A DNA stretch of 64,000 bases from Mucilaginibacter sp. JRF. Its GTDB lineage: Bacteria; Bacteroidota; Bacteroidia; Sphingobacteriales; Sphingobacteriaceae. The notes below the pieces were generated by a model. That model saw only the letters and a program-made list of their open reading frames with translations. It made no database searches and was not told where the DNA came from. The position numbers and the translations under genes are program-made. Positions 62,425-64,000 of this stretch are shown in pieces; within the stretch, counting starts at the first letter, position 1, and every line of letters begins with the position of its first letter. The stretch lies in contig NZ_JADFBY010000001.1 of the NCBI RefSeq assembly GCF_015223065.1, positions 744,001-808,000 on the forward strand. Direction: 5' to 3'.

Positions 62425-62812
62425 TTTTTGTAGATGGATATGAGTACAAAATAAATTCCAGGTCGGCATCCCATTTATTACTGATGTAATGATGCTGACC
62501 CGGTTTAATTTCAATGCCCTGCTGCTCGCGCAGTGTATGCTCGGCACCGTCAATAACAAAGGTTGCCCTGCCTTTTAATATAAAGAACAGTTGCGTTGCC
62601 TTTTCATGGTAGTGCAACTGTTCGGCAGTATCAGGGGGCATCAGCTCCTGTTTAACGGATAAATCGTCAGTATCAACAAAGGTCCAGCCGTGGCAATCAT
62701 CGCCCCATGTATAATGATTAAGGCATTCGCTTTTTGAAAAAATAGGAGCCCCCCAGCCCCCTAAAGGGGGAGTAGTAGTAGTTACGTTAATATTTTTATC
62801 AGTATTGCCCAT
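62402..62812 (-). CDS. Small cupin-domain protein with a repeat-derived N-terminus
   Basis: A 136-residue single-domain cupin. The core (~30-130) has 'HYTWGDDCHGWTFVDTD', the metal-site His cluster in EQLHYHEKATQLFF, and 'EIKPGQHHYISNKWD'. Family members are often annotated as cupin or mannose-6-phosphate-isomerase-like; no substrate is evident. Residues ~15-22 (TPPLGGWG) are encoded by a C/G-rich palindromic repeat (62748-62771) that has entered the 5' end of the gene. It lies 38 bp after argG and overlaps argC, so it is transcribed with the arginine genes. Confidence 0.75.
   Translation of the reverse strand: MGNTDKNINVTTTTPPLGGWGAPIFSKSECLNHYTWGDDCHGWTFVDTDDLSVKQELMPPDTAEQLHYHEKATQLFFILKGRATFVIDGAEHTLREQQGIEIKPGQHHYISNKWDADLEFILYSYPSTKNDRTNLG
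62748..62771 (-). repeat. C/G-rich repeat inside the cupin 5' end
   Basis: On the minus strand it reads CCCCCTTTAGGGGGC followed by TGGGGGGC, coding for PPLGGWG. It is in inverted orientation to the copy at 62828-62850, and the two flank the cupin start. Confidence 0.7.
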
Positions 62813-62827
62813 TATTTTTGATTAATT

Positions 62828-62850
62828 CCCCCTTTAGAGGGTAAGGGGGC
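62828..62850 (+). repeat. C/G-rich repeat abutting the argG stop codon
   Basis: CCCCCTTTAGAGGG then TAAGGGGGC ends on the last base of the argG stop codon. It is an inverted copy of the repeat at 62748-62771. Confidence 0.7.
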
Positions 62851-64000
62851 TATGGGTTAACTTTATGATAGATCATTACCTGATTGCCAAATATTTTTGA
62901 GAAACCTTTAACGTCCTCACCACTCCAGGCATTGTTCATTTCACCGTAGCTACCAAATTTGTTTGACATCAAATCGTGATCTGATTCAATACCTACTATT
63001 TGGAAACGGTAAGGGTTAAGCTGAACGTACACTTTACCGCTAACAGTTTTTTGAGTATCTGTTAAAAAAGCTTCCATGTTACGCATAATAGGGTCGTGGA
63101 ATTGGCCCTCGTGCAACCAGTTACCGTAGAATGATGCCAACTGATCTTTCCATGATAGCTGCCATTTGGTAAGCACATGCTTCTCTAAAGTATGGTGAGC
63201 CTTAATGATCACAACCGGAGCCGCAGCCTCAAAACCTACACGGCCTTTAATACCTATGATAGTATCGCCCACGTGAATATCACGGCCAACGCCGTAGGGC
63301 TGCGCAATAGCTTGCAGTGCCTGTATGGCTTTGGTCGGGTGATCGTAACGCTCACCGTCAATAGCAACCAGTTCGCCTTTTTCAAAGGTTAGCTCCAGGT
63401 TCTTTTCTTCGGTAGCGGTTACTTGCGTAGGCCATGCTTCCTCGGGTAAACCCAGGTTTGAGGTAAGGGTTTCTTTACCACCAACTGATGTACCCCAGAT
63501 GCCTTTGTTGATCGAATATTTGGCTTTCTCAAAATTCATTTCAACGCCGTGTTTTTTAAGGTACTCAATTTCCTCCTCGCGGCTCAGTTTAAGATCGCGG
63601 ATAGGGGTAAGTATCTTTACATCCGGTATCAGGATGTTGAATATCATATCAAAACGTACCTGATCGTTACCGGCACCGGTACTGCCATGGGCTACGTATT
63701 CGGCACCAATTTCTTTGGCGTAATTGGCAATGGCTGTAGCCTGGCTAACACGCTCGGCACTTACTGACAGGGGGTAGGTATTGTTTTTTAATACGTTACC
63801 ATAGATCAGGTATCGCACGCAGCTATCGTAAAAGTTGGTAGTTTCATCAACCACGTGATGGCTGGTTACGCCCATTTCAAAGGCGCGCTTTTCAACGCTC
63901 TTTAATTCTTCGTCGCTAAAACCGCCTGTGTTTACAATTACCGAGTGCACCTCTAAGCCAAGGTCGCGGGTTAAATAAATGCAGCAAAACGATGTATCTA
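62850..64000 (-). CDS. argG: Argininosuccinate synthase, C-terminal part (cut by window end)
   Basis: Joins citrulline and aspartate with ATP. The frame remains open to the window edge; the codons before the GTG at 63950 read TSFCCIYLTRDLGLEVHSV, the usual N-terminal region, so the start is outside. Motifs present: 'EYVAHGSTGAGNDQVRFD', 'YSINKGIWGTSVGGKE' and the C-terminal 'IESDHDLMSNKFGSYGEMN'. About 383 of ~395-400 residues are present. First visible gene of the arginine operon on this strand; the stop is TAG and is joined directly to a palindromic repeat. Confidence 0.95.
   Translation of the reverse strand, partial: DTSFCCIYLTRDLGLEVHSVIVNTGGFSDEELKSVEKRAFEMGVTSHHVVDETTNFYDSCVRYLIYGNVLKNNTYPLSVSAERVSQATAIANYAKEIGAEYVAHGSTGAGNDQVRFDMIFNILIPDVKILTPIRDLKLSREEEIEYLKKHGVEMNFEKAKYSINKGIWGTSVGGKETLTSNLGLPEEAWPTQVTATEEKNLELTFEKGELVAIDGERYDHPTKAIQALQAIAQPYGVGRDIHVGDTIIGIKGRVGFEAAAPVVIIKAHHTLEKHVLTKWQLSWKDQLASFYGNWLHEGQFHDPIMRNMEAFLTDTQKTVSGKVYVQLNPYRFQIVGIESDHDLMSNKFGSYGEMNNAWSGEDVKGFSKIFGNQVMIYHKVNP

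Noticed and set aside
62425..62559. 45-residue N-terminal extension of argC
   Set aside because: It overlaps the cupin gene in another frame and has no similarity to ArgC N-termini.
1..64000. CRISPR arrays, tRNA/rRNA genes, insertion sequences, prophage
   Set aside because: I looked for regularly spaced repeats, cloverleaf T-arm signals, transposase motifs and phage genes and saw none that could be supported by eye; a tRNA scan would be decisive.

Overview
The window looks like chromosomal DNA of a Bacteroidota soil or plant-associated bacterium, most likely family Sphingobacteriaceae (Mucilaginibacter- or Pedobacter-like). This is inferred from SusC/SusD-type outer-membrane machinery, DUF4249 and NHL lipoproteins, LytS/LytTR signalling, a succinyl/acetyl-ornithine carbamoyltransferase instead of a classical OTCase, intergenic repeats of a Bacteroidota type, and the lack of strong Shine-Dalgarno sites. 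No rRNA, tRNA, CRISPR array, phage or transposase gene was seen.

Layout. 0-21.5 kb is mostly housekeeping and mixed cell-envelope genes: the 3' part of citrate synthase, RecQ, a large exported propeller-amidohydrolase, a TonB receptor/DUF4249/NHL lipoprotein unit beside a LytTR regulator and its kinase, a 0.6 kb stretch packed with intergenic palindromic repeats, topoisomerase IB, an SDR, a di-haem cytochrome, pirin, a cell-wall amidase with a possible leader terminator, and a choice-of-anchor-I lipoprotein.

21.5-55.5 kb is one large carbohydrate locus that I read as an L-fucose (and galactose) island. An AraC regulator faces a nine-gene run (mutarotase, UxaA-type dehydratase, SDR, FAH-family hydrolase, lactonase, second SDR, LutA, LutB, LutC). 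Together these make a non-phosphorylating oxidative L-fucose pathway ending in pyruvate and L-lactate, and LutABC would oxidise the lactate. Galactokinase and a GH36 alpha-galactosidase follow. A second catabolic unit has an SDR, an enolase-superfamily L-fuconate dehydratase, a sodium/solute symporter and a mutarotase-like lipoprotein. The polysaccharide-utilisation part comes next: SusC, SusD, two F5/8-like lipoproteins, a frameshifted GH29 alpha-L-fucosidase, a second AraC regulator, a two-domain esterase, a GH95 alpha-1,2-L-fucosidase and a clan GH-D alpha-galactosidase-like enzyme. Four copies of a two-half-site motif with 21-bp periodicity lie in three intergenic regions of this island and look like AraC-type operators tying it into one regulon. 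The enzyme set suits a fucosylated, galactosylated and acetylated glycan such as xyloglucan side chains (inference).

55.5-64 kb carries arginine and proline biosynthesis on the minus strand: argG (cut by the window end), a cupin gene, argC, a four-helix-bundle (IVP) gene, argD and argF', then, beyond a plus-strand Na+/H+ antiporter, argB and proC. The IVP gene and the cupin start are each associated with inverted repeats and look like insertions into the arginine operon.
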